A DNA stretch of 64,000 nt from Dioscorea cayenensis subsp. rotundata (taxonomy: Eukaryota; Streptophyta; Magnoliopsida; Dioscoreales; Dioscoreaceae), in contig NC_052486.1 in NCBI RefSeq assembly GCF_009730915.1, positions 23,692,137-23,756,136 of the forward strand, given 5' to 3'. Position numbers and translations under genes: made by a program. Below, piece after piece: positions 32,582 to 46,410 of this stretch; the stretch's first letter is position 1, and each line of letters starts with the position of its first letter. The notes beneath the pieces are model-generated. The model saw only the letters and a program-made list of their open reading frames with translations, was not told the origin of the DNA and ran no database searches.

Positions 32582-35500
32582 TTTCCTGGTGTAAGTATGT
32601 ATTTGACAGACATGTCCTGTTATTGAATTGGAAGTATTTGGTGGAATTACATCTTTTCCTTGAAACTCATAAAACTATTTCCAGCTCATATTTTTTTTTT
32701 CCTGCCTCCCTTTCACCTCCTTAAGGATTCTTGTGGCTTCGATACTATTAAAATGAAAGTTAGATCCAGCAATTCCGATGGTTGTGGATGACAAAATAAT
32801 CTGGTTTGGTCTTGTTATGTGTTTTATTTCCTTTCAATGTTATAAGCAGTTATGGACGCAAACTCCATGGATTCATTCTCTTTAGTTCTTGGTCTTGGTT
32901 GTTCTCTCATGATATTTTATTTTTTGTGAAGTTTGTGGAGGTGAGGTGACCAAACTGGAACCGGAAGTCAATAGATATCTAGAAGTGAGGGGCCACATGG
33001 GAAACATGCATTTTATCCTAGTTAATGCACAAGGACTTTGAGCAAGAAAGCGAGCAATCAATGCGGTAGTTGCGGAACGGGTAAGTAAGCTTCTCATCAT
33101 CTACATGTTTTTAGCCAGGTTAAGTTGAATTTAACTATTTTATTATTGATTTTGTCAATTCATTGAGTCCTATCTGATTTAAATTCTTTTAGGAAATTCC
33201 AACTATTAAATTTAATAGTTCATATTTATGATCGACTTGCTTGTGCCTTTATGACGTGCTAAAGTGCAAGTTCCTAAGTTTAGATGTGAGGATAAAGGTC
33301 ATTAAACATGAAGCAGTGAACATGATAGATGCATTCTGTGATAGAGTGCGCCACATGGGAGCACATGAAGGCAGCCACAAGCAATACATAAATCACAACC
33401 ATTGCTTACGCATTTGATTGAAATTTAGATGCTGGAGAGATAAGAAACTGGTAATAGTTGAAACAAGGGACACAATCATGTTAACTGCTTAATAAGACGT
33501 TGTCCATCATGTCAATCATTGCCTGTCAATTGTAACCAAACAACACTCCACATGCTAGGAACATGCAGATGTGTAGGGAATGAGCTTACTGTTTGAGGGA
33601 TTTTGTTCAATGTAGATCTAACCAAAAGTGCTATATGCCTGTTCAATAATTCATTTATGCGGGAGGAATTAAGTCTGTTCTTATAATAATATCAATCGTG
33701 CTGTTCACTTTTAACTTTGACACAAAAAAATATACTTATTTATATCAACAGATGTGCTGATAAATAAAAGTCAAGTTATAATATTGCCAAACCAATCTGA
33801 CATGATTTACCTGGCAAAATTGCTTTTTGTTTGCATATTATTTACTCTTTCAATTTTTTTTTTTAAATTTCATTTGACAAGCCATTATGTGTACATAGGG
33901 AATACTTACACATACGGAATACTAAGGAAATTGAACTTTTGATTTTTTATGGGAGTTAATGGTATTGTCACTCATTTATCGGGGCAATAGTTATCTTTTG
34001 GTATAGGAAAACAAGACAAAATTTGCATGTGGCTTTAGTCATTAAGTAAATTAATTATCTTGATATAAAATTAATAATATATTAAACTGATTTAAAAAAA
34101 AATCTGTGATACCTCTTAAAAGTGAGCCAGTATTGTTCATTGGTTTAAGGCAAGTTTGAACATTAAAATTTTAACATTTTGTTATATTTTTCATTATAAA
34201 ATATAATAGTAATTTTATTAACCTTATTTATTGATTAGTGCCTGGTAAACCATTATCTTTGGCTTTCAGTTATATAAATAATTTAAAGTCCAATAAATTA
34301 GAGGTTTTTTTTTTTTTTAAAAAAAGGACCATAATTGGGTTGCAGAAAAAACAAACACATCACAATGGGTCGCCTAAGTAATTGTTCCGTTTTTCATGAA
34401 TTGGACATGGTGCATGTGTTAACATGCACGTTTTCCCATAACCAAAGGTTCCCACTCCCTCATAGATGCCTGCTTCTAAGTCATGTCCTTTAGTAATTCA
34501 GTAACAAAGATTTCTATTGTCACTACTGTAGTCTTCTTGTATTGTTCTTTAATTAAACATATATATATATATATAAATACTCCTATAAAGAAAGGAAGAA
34601 TTAAATTAGAAGTCACATTATGCATGACATGTGGGGGAGTGTTGAAGCATTTGATGCGTGTGGACTTATTAATTATTATTAGTAGTGGCGCTCCATTTGG
34701 CACCGACACCGAGCATGCTAATGCTGTTAATTGCCATCATTCAGTTACCAATGTCCTTCATTATATATATTAATGCAACTAACATCATTACATTAATGTT
34801 TTTGTCTGCCTTGATAAGACTTAAATTATATATATGTTTCGATGTAACAAAATATATTATTACATCTTTAAATTTCAAGTATTATTATTGATTTGAACTA
34901 ATCCAGTTTTTATTGTTTATTATATATTCAGAAATAATTTTCATTATAATAATTAGATTTGTTATAAATCTTGGTTGACGGTTGACATTGGGTAGTACTC
35001 CTACATGCAAAACAAAACTACGTCTTAATCCCTGTTTTCTAATTTAAGAAAAAAGCAAGGGTCCAGCTGTGAAAGATAAAAGAAAGCAAACGCGGAGAAA
35101 GCTCAAAAGAACAATGCTCCGTGATTCCCCACCGACATCGCTTTGACTTTGAATCCTGTTCTCTTTCAATCTTAATTATCTGCTTTTCCGTAATTTCACT
35201 TCTCATAAACCACTTTCTTTGAATTTTCCTCCACAGTGAAAACGGATCATGTTAAAAAAGATTAGAATGTTTTCAATACCGATTACCAAACCTGATTAGA
35301 AAGAAAATTATCCATATTTCTACAATACAGACTACTTTGCATATACAAAAAAATAAAAAAATAGAAAGCTAACAAAGTTTATTATTATTATTATTATTAA
35401 TATGTTTTAAATAATCATGAATCCATTTACATTACTCAGGTTACCAAAACAACTCATTACTATTTTTAAGAAAAAAAAAAAATATTTATATTTAGCAGGA

Positions 35501-35640
35501 ATATCACATTGCCTTGGCACAGTACTCAATCTCGCTTAAGCTAAAACCCCAACGAAAGTACATAGTACCACCTCTTCATTTTTATTATTTATTATTATTA
35601 TTTTTTAAATAACTCAAGGCCCAATCCTTGTTTTTTAGCT
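32582..35640. other. Spacer without a recognised gene
   Basis: 3' flank of the membrane protein gene, then 2-3 kb of AT-rich DNA. Short open frames (for example 33754-33942 and 34483-34773) have no protein-like features. An (ATT)n run lies at about 35381-35398. Nothing else was identified. Confidence 0.6.
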
Positions 35641-37293
35641 CTGGCCGCCCCTCTCTCTAGATCTCTATTATCTCTGTAGATCTCTAGAGAGAGAAAGAAA
35701 GAGAGAGAGTGGGCACCAGCACCGCCAAAGAAAAGAATAAAAAGAGACAAAGGTATGGGCCCTTTAAATACCAGTGTATTCAATGCAGCTACTCCTCCAA
35801 GAGAGCAGAGAGGGGTCGGCATTCTGAGAGAAAGGAATTCTCCTTTTCCTTCTCTCTCTGAGAACGGGTTTGAGATCTTGGAGGTACTTGCTTCGCCCCC
35901 GAAGTTGGATCGTACTCTTGATCATGCTTTTAATTCTATGTTTCTTTCTTGTACTTGTTCTGATTACTCTGAGTTTCTAGATCTTGTGTTTGTTTTCTTT
36001 TTTTTTTTTTGAAGTGTTTTGATTGGGTTTTCGTGAATAGTTAATTTTGTGTTGTTTTTTTTTTCTTGAATTGTTGTTGAAGATGTGGGTGTTTAGCTTT
36101 TGAGTTTTGTTGTAATTCATGTTGTAGTTTCTTTTGAGTTTCTGGTTTGATTGTCAAATGTAGTATTGGTTATTGATTGATTACCTTAGTTTGATTTTCG
36201 AAAGGGGTGAAGAGGGTTTGTGTGTTCTATTGCTTTTTTTTTTTCCAAGTAATAGCTAGTTGTCGTGCTTGTTTGACAATTGACAGAGTGAGTGATCTTC
36301 ATTTGATTTCCAAATGGTTTTCGTTGTTGTCACGTTGGCTGCCACGCATGGTGGATTTCTATTTTTTTAGTCTTACATTTTCTACTTTAGTTTGTGCATG
36401 ATGTTTATTTAGATCTTGTTTTGGGAACCTTACAAGAGAGGACTGGCTTGTGGCTAAAGATATGATTAATAGATGCATACCTGTGCTTTGATAGGGGAAT
36501 TTACTGTTCTTGTGGATGGTTTTATTGCCTTGTTTTTGTATATGGTTTAGTGCCCTTGCTTTTCTTTTTGTTTTGTAGCTTTTGTACCTGGAAGGTTAAT
36601 TGGGCAAAGTTAAAAGGAGAAAAAAAAGGGTCTTGGTGGGGTCCTTAACTGTTGCTTGCATTGGATCTTGATTATGAAATCAGATCCTTTACTTGATCAT
36701 GACTCCCATACTTTTTTCCTTTAATCACGGGGCTCAAACTTTATGGGACTGAATTATTGCAATGAGCATTTTATTTTCTTCATAATAAGTATTATTTCTT
36801 CTTCTTCTTTTTTTTATATGTAAGAATTTTGATGAGCCATTAAAAATTAATTGTTGCTTTTATGCATTGTTTTATGGTCAGATTTAAGTGTTGTTCATTT
36901 GATAGGAATATGGCCATCATATATGATAGGTTACTTGAAAAGGAATGCCTTTGTGAATCAATCAGATCATTGGTACTTTTGAAATATTTGTACAACAGCA
37001 ATTCCCTTCTTGCACAAAGATTCCTGTTTTTAAAGGGTGTTGTTTGTTTTTTCCTGGTCTCAGTGACATTGTTTGAAGTTTTAGTATTTCTCTGGATATC
37101 ACTCTGGTGGGTAATATCTGTCACTAGATATAAACTTTATGATATATGATGTGTTCTTGCATTTATGTTAAAAGTTCATATAAAACAGGGTTTCTCTGTT
37201 TAACTTTATGGTTTTGGTTTTTCTACTTAACATATTCTGATATCTTCTTTAATGTGTTTTCCTATGTAGGTGGTCTTTTAGAAGAAGGGAAAA
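35640..37293 (+). promoter_or_regulatory. Leader exon and 1.4 kb leader intron of the methyltransferase gene
   Basis: A GA-rich stretch (35680-35712) precedes a leader exon that ends at a GT donor after 35883. The matching AG acceptor is at 37268-37269, giving a leader intron of 1386 bases. If transcription starts before 35755, splicing would create a 46-codon upstream frame from 35755 that stops 12 bases before the main ATG. No other gene is seen in the intron. Confidence 0.5.
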
Positions 37294-40200
37294 ATGAAAA
37301 GTAAGGATATGAAGCCAGGGAGCAATCCTGATAAATCATCAAGGATGGTACCCATGAGTTTAATGTTTGTTGTGCTTTGTGGATTTTCTTTCTATCTCGG
37401 GGGCATTTACTGCTCAGAGAAGAACAAATTCTTTAAGAAGGAAGTGGAACCGAAAGTTGAGTCTCGGAAAGAAATTGCAGTTCCCTCGTCGCAAATGAAG
37501 CCTATTGCATTTCCCGAGTGTGGCAGTGACTACCAAGACTACACTCCATGCACAGATCCAAAGGTACAGGGTTTTGGTACATTGTGTTGGATGCACATAT
37601 GCTATTTATCATGGAGCTCGTAAGCGCCTCCTCTTAATAAGTATCTAGTTCAGTTAGTCTTCTCATTTTGTTCTAACTTTGATCCTTGAATAGTTGACAA
37701 TTCTCACTATGATTTTTTACATGGTTGTATGATGATTTCTTGTAAATTTCATTGGTGTGCATTATAAGCTAGGGCAGGTTGTGTTTCTACCCGTGGCAGC
37801 ATTGACTAGGCTTTTCTGCGCAAGTTGTTTGTTACCATTTGCTGTTGGTTATTGATTGTTTTATTTGTCTGTTCTATTCATCCTGCATTATAAGAGATGC
37901 AGCAATCTCATGATATTGGACTGTTTATGTTTAAATTTTGCAGAGATGGAGAAAGTACGGAAACTATAGACTTTCTTTCATGGAACGGCATTGTCCACCT
38001 ATGTTTGAAAGGAAGGAATGTCTAGTACCTCCACCAGAGGGTTACAAGAGTCCAATCAAATGGCCAAAGAGCAGAGATGAATGTTGGTACAGGTACTATA
38101 TACTTAATAGTATTATTCTTATTTGTTTCTCATCATTGTTTTGATCTGTATTACTCAATTCATTATGTAGGCCATTTGTTGAATTTCCCATTGTTTAGTT
38201 CATGCTTTCATTGAACGAATTTTAATGCAAGGTCATTTATTCTGTTTATGTGTGTGACTCAGAAATGTGCCATATAATTGGATAAACAATCAGAAATCTA
38301 ATCAGAACTGGTTGAGGAAAGAAGGAGAAAAATTTATATTTCCTGGTGGAGGTACAATGTTTCCCAGGGGAGTGGGTGCTTATGTTGATTTGATGGAGGA
38401 TCTCATTCCTGGAATCAAGGAAGGAACTGTCCGAACTGCCATAGACACTGGATGTGGGGTGAGCTTTTTTTAGATGCTCTGTATTGTATTGAATTTGTTG
38501 ATTCATTTCATTATATTGTGTCTGGGTTCCCCTTGCATGGAATGTGCTACCCAGGGTGCACTTCCTGATAAATTTGACATCACCACTTTTAGTCGTTTCA
38601 ATATTTTGTTACACTGTTTGTTTGTTGGCAATATATCAAGATGACCTTTTGCGTTTGAAACACATTTTTTTATGTATTGCCATCCTATGTTTTCTTCATT
38701 GCCTGAGTTCGGAGTATTACTTCTGCCATCTCTGTGGCTTTGGAGTACCATCCATAATTTTCTTAATTGTTACAATTTTACATATTCTTCCTCATTTCCA
38801 TTAATAGGTAGCAAGTTGGGGAGGCGAGTTACTAGACCGGGGAGTCTTAACTGTTTCCCTTGCACCAAGAGATAATCATGAGGCTCAAGTACAGTTTGCC
38901 CTTGAACGTGGTATTCCAGCAATCTTAGGCATCATTTCCACTCAACGTCTTCCTTTCCCAGCCAATTCATTTGATCTGGCTCACTGCTCCAGATGCCTCA
39001 TCCCATGGACAGAATTTGGTGAGTTACCTTCCTCTATGTTAGTCTCTTGAAAAACCAGTTGTTCTAGACTTAGGTGTCTCTACCAAATAAATACTTTTAT
39101 GAAGTTCGAGGTAGTTGTTGCATGATAATGACAGCATTTGTAAACCTTTATTGCACCTCCACTTTACATTACGTTCTAGTAGAGCAAATGTTTCATTGTC
39201 CTAGTTATTTCAAAATCATCATTTTGTTCTTTATAATATAAAAATAAATCATTTGCAATGTTCTTCACATGTAAGATTTGGTGGCATTTTTAATCTCGGC
39301 TGTGTACCAGCAGCATTTGTTGGATTGATGTTAATCTTTAGAGTGGTGTAACTGAAGCCTATTTCTTGCAGGTGGTATTTATCTAACAGAAATTCACCGC
39401 ATTCTTAGGCCTGGTGGCTTTTGGGTGCTTTCTGGGCCACCCGTCAACTATGAGAACCGGTGGCGCGGGTGGAACACAACAGTGGAAGAACAAAAAGCTG
39501 ATTTTGACAAGTTAAAGAAGTTGCTAAGCGGCATGTGCTTTAAACTGTATAATAAAAAAGATGACTTTGCTGTGTGGCAAAAGTCTTCAGATAACAGCTG
39601 CTATGATCAACTAAGTCTGGATTCATATCCACCGAAATGTGATGACAGTGTGGATCCCGACTCTGCTTGGTATGTGCCGTTCCGTTCCTGCCTGACCATC
39701 CCAAGCCAAAACTTGAAGAAGTTGGCATTGAAATCTACCCCCAAATGGCCTGATCGGCTGCATATAGCTCCAGAACGCGTGTCCCTTGTTCCTGGAGGGA
39801 ATTCTGGGTTATTCAAACATGACGATAGCAAATGGAAGGTCAGGATTAAGCACTACAAGAACTTGCTTCCTGCTCTTGGAAGCAATCAAATTCGAAATGT
39901 TATGGACATGAACACCCTGTTCGGAGGATTTGCTGCAGCTCTTATCGATTCTCCAGTCTGGGTCATGAATGTTGTTTCTTCATACGGCCCAAATTCCTTG
40001 GGTGTGGTGTATGACAGAGGACTAATTGGTAGCTATCATGATTGGTAAGTGTCTAAATACACACACACACACACACACACACAATAATTCTATAGTACCT
40101 TCAACAATGCCTGTCTGCTTAAATATGCATTTCCTTACTTTTATATGGGGTTTCTCTTAATTCATATTCAATGAGCATGATTTTGCATCTGTCCAATCCT

Positions 40201-41231
40201 ACAGTTGATACTGACAAATGATGATGTTTAACAAATAAATCTATGCAATTAAACATTACTGGATGAATACTTCTACTGGTTTTCTTATACATGAGACCTT
40301 CATCTGAATTTAGTTGATCTGGCCACATGAGAGCCTTTGGCTTTTCTAAGTTGATAAGTTGTCTGCCTGTATCTGCCTATGCTGTGTTACAACTTTGCAA
40401 AACACATAAGCTTATGGTATGCAGCAGGTAACAGGTTTTCTCTTATGTTTGTTGGCATGTGGTTTTCTATTTATTATTAGATTCCCTATCAACATTTAGG
40501 ATTTTGTTTGTTATATTCTTTTTGACATTTGATCTATATAACTCAAGCATGGTTCTCCTGTAGGTGTGAGGCATTCTCAACATATCCCCGAACTTATGAT
40601 CTACTGCACCTTGATGGTTTGTTTACTGCTGAAAGTCACAGGTAATATTTACTTAATTGAAGAATATAGTTGTTACATCTACTTTCTTTAGATATAATGT
40701 TTGTTGATAAATGGCAAAGAATAAATTTTGGGCTATTCTTTATAATCTTTGATAAGCCAAACAAACTGATGATGAACTTCAAAAGTTCATCTATGGCATT
40801 TGACCAACCCTTTAACTGCAACTTACCTGTCCTTATGGTTAACATTGCTGTGTATCAAGAAAAATATTCTAGTCCACTTTCACATGTATATAGAACTTTA
40901 ACATATGGGCTTTTGGCACAGTTGCACGTATTTATTTATTGTGAAAACTTTGAGATGAAACTTAGTAGCTGATAACTGAGCGCTTTGCATGTTGTTCCAT
41001 TGCAACAGGTGTGAAATAAAGTATATGCTTCTTGAGATGGATCGGATCCTACGACCAAATGGACATGTGATAATCCGGGAATCCGTCTACTTTGTAGATG
41101 CTGTAGATATTATTGCCAAAGGCTTGAGATGGAATTGTCAGAAGCAAGACACTGAATATAGTAACACTGAGAAGGAAAAACTGCTCATTTGCCAGAAAAA
41201 ACTCTGGTATTCCAAGAGTAGGCAGCACTGA
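37294..41231 (+). CDS. PMT21: Probable Golgi methyltransferase (PMT21/ERD3-like)
   Basis: This is a member of the plant DUF248 putative methyltransferases, type II Golgi membrane proteins linked to pectin methylation (QUA2/TSD2 relatives). Seven exons: 37294-37563, 37944-38092, 38263-38458, 38808-39018, 39372-40044, 40564-40641 and 41009-41231, giving 599 aa (ERD3/PMT21 is 600). Residues 20-40 form the single membrane anchor. Then come [23 protein letters not shown], the SAM-binding [16 protein letters not shown] near residues 199-215, [18 protein letters not shown] and, in the second half, [17 protein letters not shown] and DLLHLDGLF. All junctions keep frame. Activity on pectin is assumed from relatives, not shown. 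Confidence 0.94.
40059..40083. repeat. (AC)n microsatellite in methyltransferase intron 5
   Basis: Uninterrupted AC dinucleotides 14 bases after the exon 5 donor. Confidence 0.9.
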
Positions 41232-42110
41232 AGAATATCATACAGAACAAGTAATGAGAAAAGACTCTAATTTACTACCGCATGAATACTGGCATCTGAA
41301 GTTCAGTGGTTGGTGGTGGTTGGAGAATGTTCATTAAAGAGCAGACTTGTGATTGTTTCAAAATATGGGTCTACTGCAAAAGCAGGTAACTCAATTTGAG
41401 TTCAGAGCAATATGAATAGTTTGTTTTAACTGGAATAATTCAATTCGTTAGTTTATGAATTTTCATTACTATTCTTTCTTCATACATAGAATACAAAAAG
41501 GAGAGGGAGGGAGGGAGGGGTTAAAAGTTGTAACAATTTATTGGGTTGTTGGGGGGTGTGAGTGAGATATGAGAGTCTTTGTACTATATATATATATATA
41601 GGCAACGTTTAAATATTTCATTGAGGGTATTTTATTAATATCAAATAAATCATAATTTGTAGTTTGTTTTGTGAGTGCATGTACTGCTTCAAGTTGTTTG
41701 CCATTTTTTTTTTTTTAATTTTAAATTTTCGTGTCAGTTCTGATAAATTAATTAGACGATAAACACTTATCACCTAGTTGTGTTTAACCATGTTATAAGG
41801 ATGATGAGCTTTTGTTTGAGGTATAAAACTTATCTGAAGTTCATTGCGATGTGTAACTTGCCTTTTACAACATTGAACAAAGAGATCAACCTATTTGCTT
41901 GCCCTCACTTTTGAAATTAAAAGGAAAACAACCACCACCATCATGCCACAAGAAAATTGGATGAAACCAGTAACTCTCCTTCCATATCATCTCTTTCTTT
42001 ACTTTGTTAGTTTTTTTTTTTAAATAATAATTTTCTTTTTATCCTTTAATCTTTTGTTTCACGTTTAAGATTATTATTAACCATGCGATTGGGGAGTAGT
42101 AAGAGAGGTT
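41232..42110. other. Convergent 3' flanks
   Basis: No gene is seen. It holds the 3' ends of the methyltransferase (+) and BREVIS RADIX (-) genes, with a TA run at about 41587-41600 and AT-rich DNA. Confidence 0.6.
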
Positions 42111-45100
42111 TTAGAGGTACTGAGCTTGTATTCTTTCTCTGTTTTCCTCCCACCAAAGCTTGGCACGCACTTCTCCAAACTTCTCTCGACTGTACACATG
42201 AATGAATGATCGAATGAATGTAAGATGATAAATAATGTTGATATATAAATATAGATATGATGGATATTATTATTATTATTATTATTACCTGAAACGGACA
42301 CGACGGAGCTCTCTGGTGCCATCAGGAAGTTCTCTGATGGTTATGTAAACGCCAGGTTCATCCTGTTCCACCCACTCCGTCACCTCAAGATCACTAGCAT
42401 TGCTAATGGAAACAGAGGCTGCTTCATCTCTAGACGATGTAGTTGTCCTTGAAGCCTCCACTGATGATGCCTCCCCTTTACCCATCCCTGACAAACCCCC
42501 AATCACACTACCAACACCACCACCACCACCACCAAATGCAGCAGCAACAGCTGCTGGGTGGAAGTATTGTTGCAACATGCTCTCTGATGGATCTGGAACT
42601 GACCTAGTTCCACCTCCTCCTCTTGGGGATAATGATAATGTTTTGTGTCTGCTACTGCTACTGCTACTTGTGTTTGGAAATACCCTCTCTTTGCTTCTGA
42701 CATGATGATGTGGTTGGGTTTGTGTAGTGGGGCTGTCCCTTGCTGATCCTACTCTTGGGTATGATGAGTTCCTCTGCAAACCAATATGTGCCTGCCCCAA
42801 CCACCCCCAAAACTCCCACTTTCAATCAATCTCATGATCTTCAATTCTTATTTGATTAGGAGGAGATTTCTACAATGATAAAAAACAACTAACCTCTCCA
42901 TCTTCGGACCTTGGTGGAGTAGGAAGAGCTTGGCTACTAAATCTCTGCACATTGTACAGCTCCATAATGCGGTCATAGTTCTCCCCCCACCACCTCTGTG
43001 CTTGCCACTTGTTAAACATCTCCCGGCTAAAATGACACCACACAATAATAACAACAATTAATTAGAGAGATAAAACTGATATTAGATGTCATGATGGTCT
43101 GACTTTTCCTTTTTCTTTGTAAGAAGATTAAAAACCTGAAACGAATGCGTTTGAGATCGTTGCCAGCACCACCAGGGAGGGATACAAAGGTGATGTGCAC
43201 ACCAGGCTCAACCTGAGCCATCCACTCCTTTGGTTCACCATTGTCCTGCAGCACTACGTCGTCATCATCATCATCATTATCATTATAATTATCATCATCT
43301 TCCGGGGGAAAACCAATGCCACCAGAGATCCACTGACGGCGTTGCCTGGTTTCTGAATCCGAGTTATGACTATTAGTTGTGAAGCCCCAAGTAGGCATTG
43401 AGCTTGAGCTTGCTGACCGGACATACTTGCACTGTCCGCCATCTGATGTGCTGCCATCAGTGTATCGAGGCTGATGGCCTCGTTGGCGCACGCTTTTGCT
43501 TCGGTAGCTGCTCGACGAGCTGGCTCCCTTGCATTGCCGGTTCCCTCCTCCTGAGATCTTTAAAACTAGGTCTTTTATCTGTGAAGGGGATTCGAGTAAA
43601 TTTAAGGTCAAAGTTTATGTCCGTAGTCCCAAACAAAGCATTGATTTTGGCCTTTGAATTGAAAACCAACTATATATATTTACATCTTTTAGTTTATACT
43701 AACTATCATCCATCTGTTTAAATGCAGCATATCCACATAAATTTTGGTCCCTTAAAATTAAAAACTAACATAATCAAATTAAAAACTATCATCCATCAGT
43801 TTATACTAACAATGTGATTGCATTTCATTCAATTTTTCATGGCAATATAATCAAATTAAAAACTAACATAGTATATATGACAGACAAACAATCTCTCATA
43901 CTACATTAGAATTTATTTGGTCCCTTAAAAATCCAAATGAATATTCATATTGAATTCTTCACAGATTTTTCTAAAAAAATTTATGGATAAAACACAAATA
44001 AGTACGGATCTTCAAATAAATTTAATTATTATTTTTAAATGGTAAAACATTTTCATTTTCTCCAATACCCTTACAATATAGAAAGTATCTAATAGATCAT
44101 CCGGAAATCATGTCACTTCATTGATGAATAGGCATTGTCTGTAGAAAGAAGCACACACAATGTTCAATCTTCAATGCCCTGTCTCCGCAACATGTTCATA
44201 TTGTTCAGCAGGTCTATAACTTTACTAGGGCCTTATGTCAGACAAGATCTAACATAAGGAGGGTCAGCCCACGAGTCATCTTAAATACCTAATAGAGTTC
44301 ACGTTGGCTTCTTTAATCATGTAGGTCCAAATTACATCTCTCTCTACAGTACATGCTATTATCCATCAGCCAATAACCACCCCTTCCTTAACCTCATAAC
44401 TCAGTTCAAAATATACATAAAAAATAGCTTTGAAAGCAAAACACAAGAACGTCCTTTTTGGTTATTTTATCACATAAGAAGGAACAGTGTGGGCCTAAAC
44501 AAAACCAAGTCCCTATATATATAAGACCAAGACCGCTTTATTCTTTTTACGTGGGGGCGCTACTACAGGCTCATGGTCCCCAAACAAGTTAACAATTCTC
44601 TCTTCTCTCTCTTAACGTCCTACCAACCAGCGTATCTCTCTAACAACAGAGCTCTCCTTTTAAAAAAAGACCTGGGTCTCTCTTAAAAATTAACATATAT
44701 AAATATATATATACATAAATAAATCTAGTAAACTATCAGAAACAAAATAAAGAGAGGGCAGTCACTGCGGTGCGTGAAGAACAATAACATTAACACACCA
44801 GGCAACGAACCCACTCTTTTTGGACGAACATGCAAAAAGCCCACACAAACACTAGTATGGGCTTCTCCCAAACCGAGGGAATGAAAGAAAGGGACATGCC
44901 CTCGTCCTCCACTTGACCAACTTTAATCCTCCCTACACTACAACGGACCACTCTCTGTTTTCTTTTTACATCTCTCTTCTTTTATTTCTTTTGCACATCC
45001 ATCTCTTAATTTATCCCAATTATAATAAAGAGCTCTGAGGTGTTTCTGTGACTGGGACTGCCAGTAGTAGTATATCAATATCACTATCTATATCTACATC

Positions 45101-45362
45101 TAAATCTATGCATGTAGGGTATCAGAAGAAAAAGGGTTATGTTGGGTATTATCTTTTGGATCTAATGGTCCCTGTCTATACACACAACTACTACAACAGC
45201 AGGGTAGAACCAGGAGAGAGCAAGTATCAAGTATAGGTAGGGGAAACAAGAAGAAACCTGAGATGTGAGGCTTTTCACGGGCTCTTTCGTACCGGGAGCA
45301 CGCGAGGTGCTGTCATCCTCGCCATCATCCAGTTGTTTTGAACACGCGATGCAGGCCAACAT
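42111..45362 (-). CDS. BRX: BREVIS RADIX family protein (two BRX domains)
   Basis: BRX proteins are polar membrane-associated and nuclear regulators of root and vascular growth in the auxin/brassinosteroid network. Five exons in transcript order: 45362-45258, 43578-43136, 43026-42894, 42773-42289 and 42189-42111, giving 414 aa (Arabidopsis BRX is 344). The start MLACIACSKQ matches the family's conserved N terminus with its paired cysteines, probable palmitoylation sites. Next come TKEPVKSLTSQIKD, an acidic run near residue 135-145, BRX domain 1 (about 153-210: EWMAQVEPGVHITFVSLPGG, RWWGENYDRI) and BRX domain 2 (about 360-414: EWVEQDEPGVYITIRELPDG, KLWWEENRERIQAQYL). The linkers are Ser/Gly-rich. 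An (ATT)n run sits against the exon 4 donor. Intact. Confidence 0.95.
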
Positions 45363-46410
45363 CTTATGAAACAGAGCATGAGACAACAGCATTTCCACTA
45401 GTAAAAACATACTAGTACTCATAACAAATATGATTCTACAATCAAAAACCATAATTTCTACAGATAAATACCAAAATTATGGACTTGGATTTGCAGCACC
45501 AGATGGAAATGGGGGTAGTTTGGTCATTTGAGTAGAATGAAATCAGTGACACGAGACGTACAAAAGAACAAATTTTTCAGAGGAAAATAATAATAATAAT
45601 AATAATAATGATAAAAAATTAATAATAAAGAAGGGATTCTGAAGATGAGGATCATCTGGCTAAATTGGATCGTTGGTGAAGGGAGTGGAGGTTCTGGCAA
45701 TGAGAACAGTGGGCACGGGATGCCCGAGAGAATAAGCAAGCAGGACAAAGAAGGGAAGCTGGGACCCCATAGGAAGGGAATCTGGAGCTCGGTTTGGGCT
45801 AGAATTGGAGCTATTAGGGGACCTGGCCGGTCTCGATGGCAGGCAATGCCTTCCTGTCTCCTAGCGCCAGACTCCACAGGAGAGAGCAGAGAGAAAGAGA
45901 TGGAAGAGCGGATTTAACTCTTTGGTACTGTGATTTCAGAGAAGAAGAGAAACACTTACCTTCGATTCTGCACACACGTCTTGATGATTCCTTTCCCACT
46001 AGCTACAAACTCTGCAAATATGAATCGTAAATCACATCACATCGATCAACAATTAAAACGAAAAACAAAAATTGAAAATCCAAAGCGAAAGAATCGAGAA
46101 ATGAAATCAAAATGCATGATTAGCTCCCCGCTCACCTTCGTCGGATAACAAACCCTAACAACAAATCTATCTCTCTCTCTGAAAAGAATAGACGAGGAAT
46201 GGGGAGTGAGGAGGAACTGAGGGAGCTGAAGAACCCTAGATCTAGAAACGACGTCGGCAGCGCCGACGCCGGCCACCGTAATGGAAATTCCGGCGTGGAT
46301 CTCGGCGAGGGTTTGGGCGAGATTCCGATCCGGAATCGAGTGTCCGGCAGCGATAGTCCCGTATGATCTCCACTGCCGCGAAATTTATAGGCCCTCGTTT
46401 CTAACACTGT
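45363..46410 (-). promoter_or_regulatory. Probable spliced leader of the BRX gene
   Basis: On the minus strand, consensus GTGAGC and GTAAGT donors at about 46135 and 45961 follow exon-like GC-richer DNA, and an AG acceptor lies near 46012. This suggests a leader of at least two non-coding exons (about 46390-46136 and 46011-45962) before the coding exon. On the plus strand a 55-codon frame at 46199-46366 opens MGSEEELRELKNPRSR; I cannot link it to other exons. Confidence 0.4.

Noticed and set aside
45524-45917. Open frames on both strands in the BRX leader intron
   Set aside because: Frames in both directions over the same simple, GA-rich sequence; no homology recognised.
46199-46366. Plus-strand 55-codon frame MGSEEELREL
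   Set aside because: The composition is protein-like and it ends at a possible donor, but no following exon was found and the region fits a minus-strand BRX leader better.
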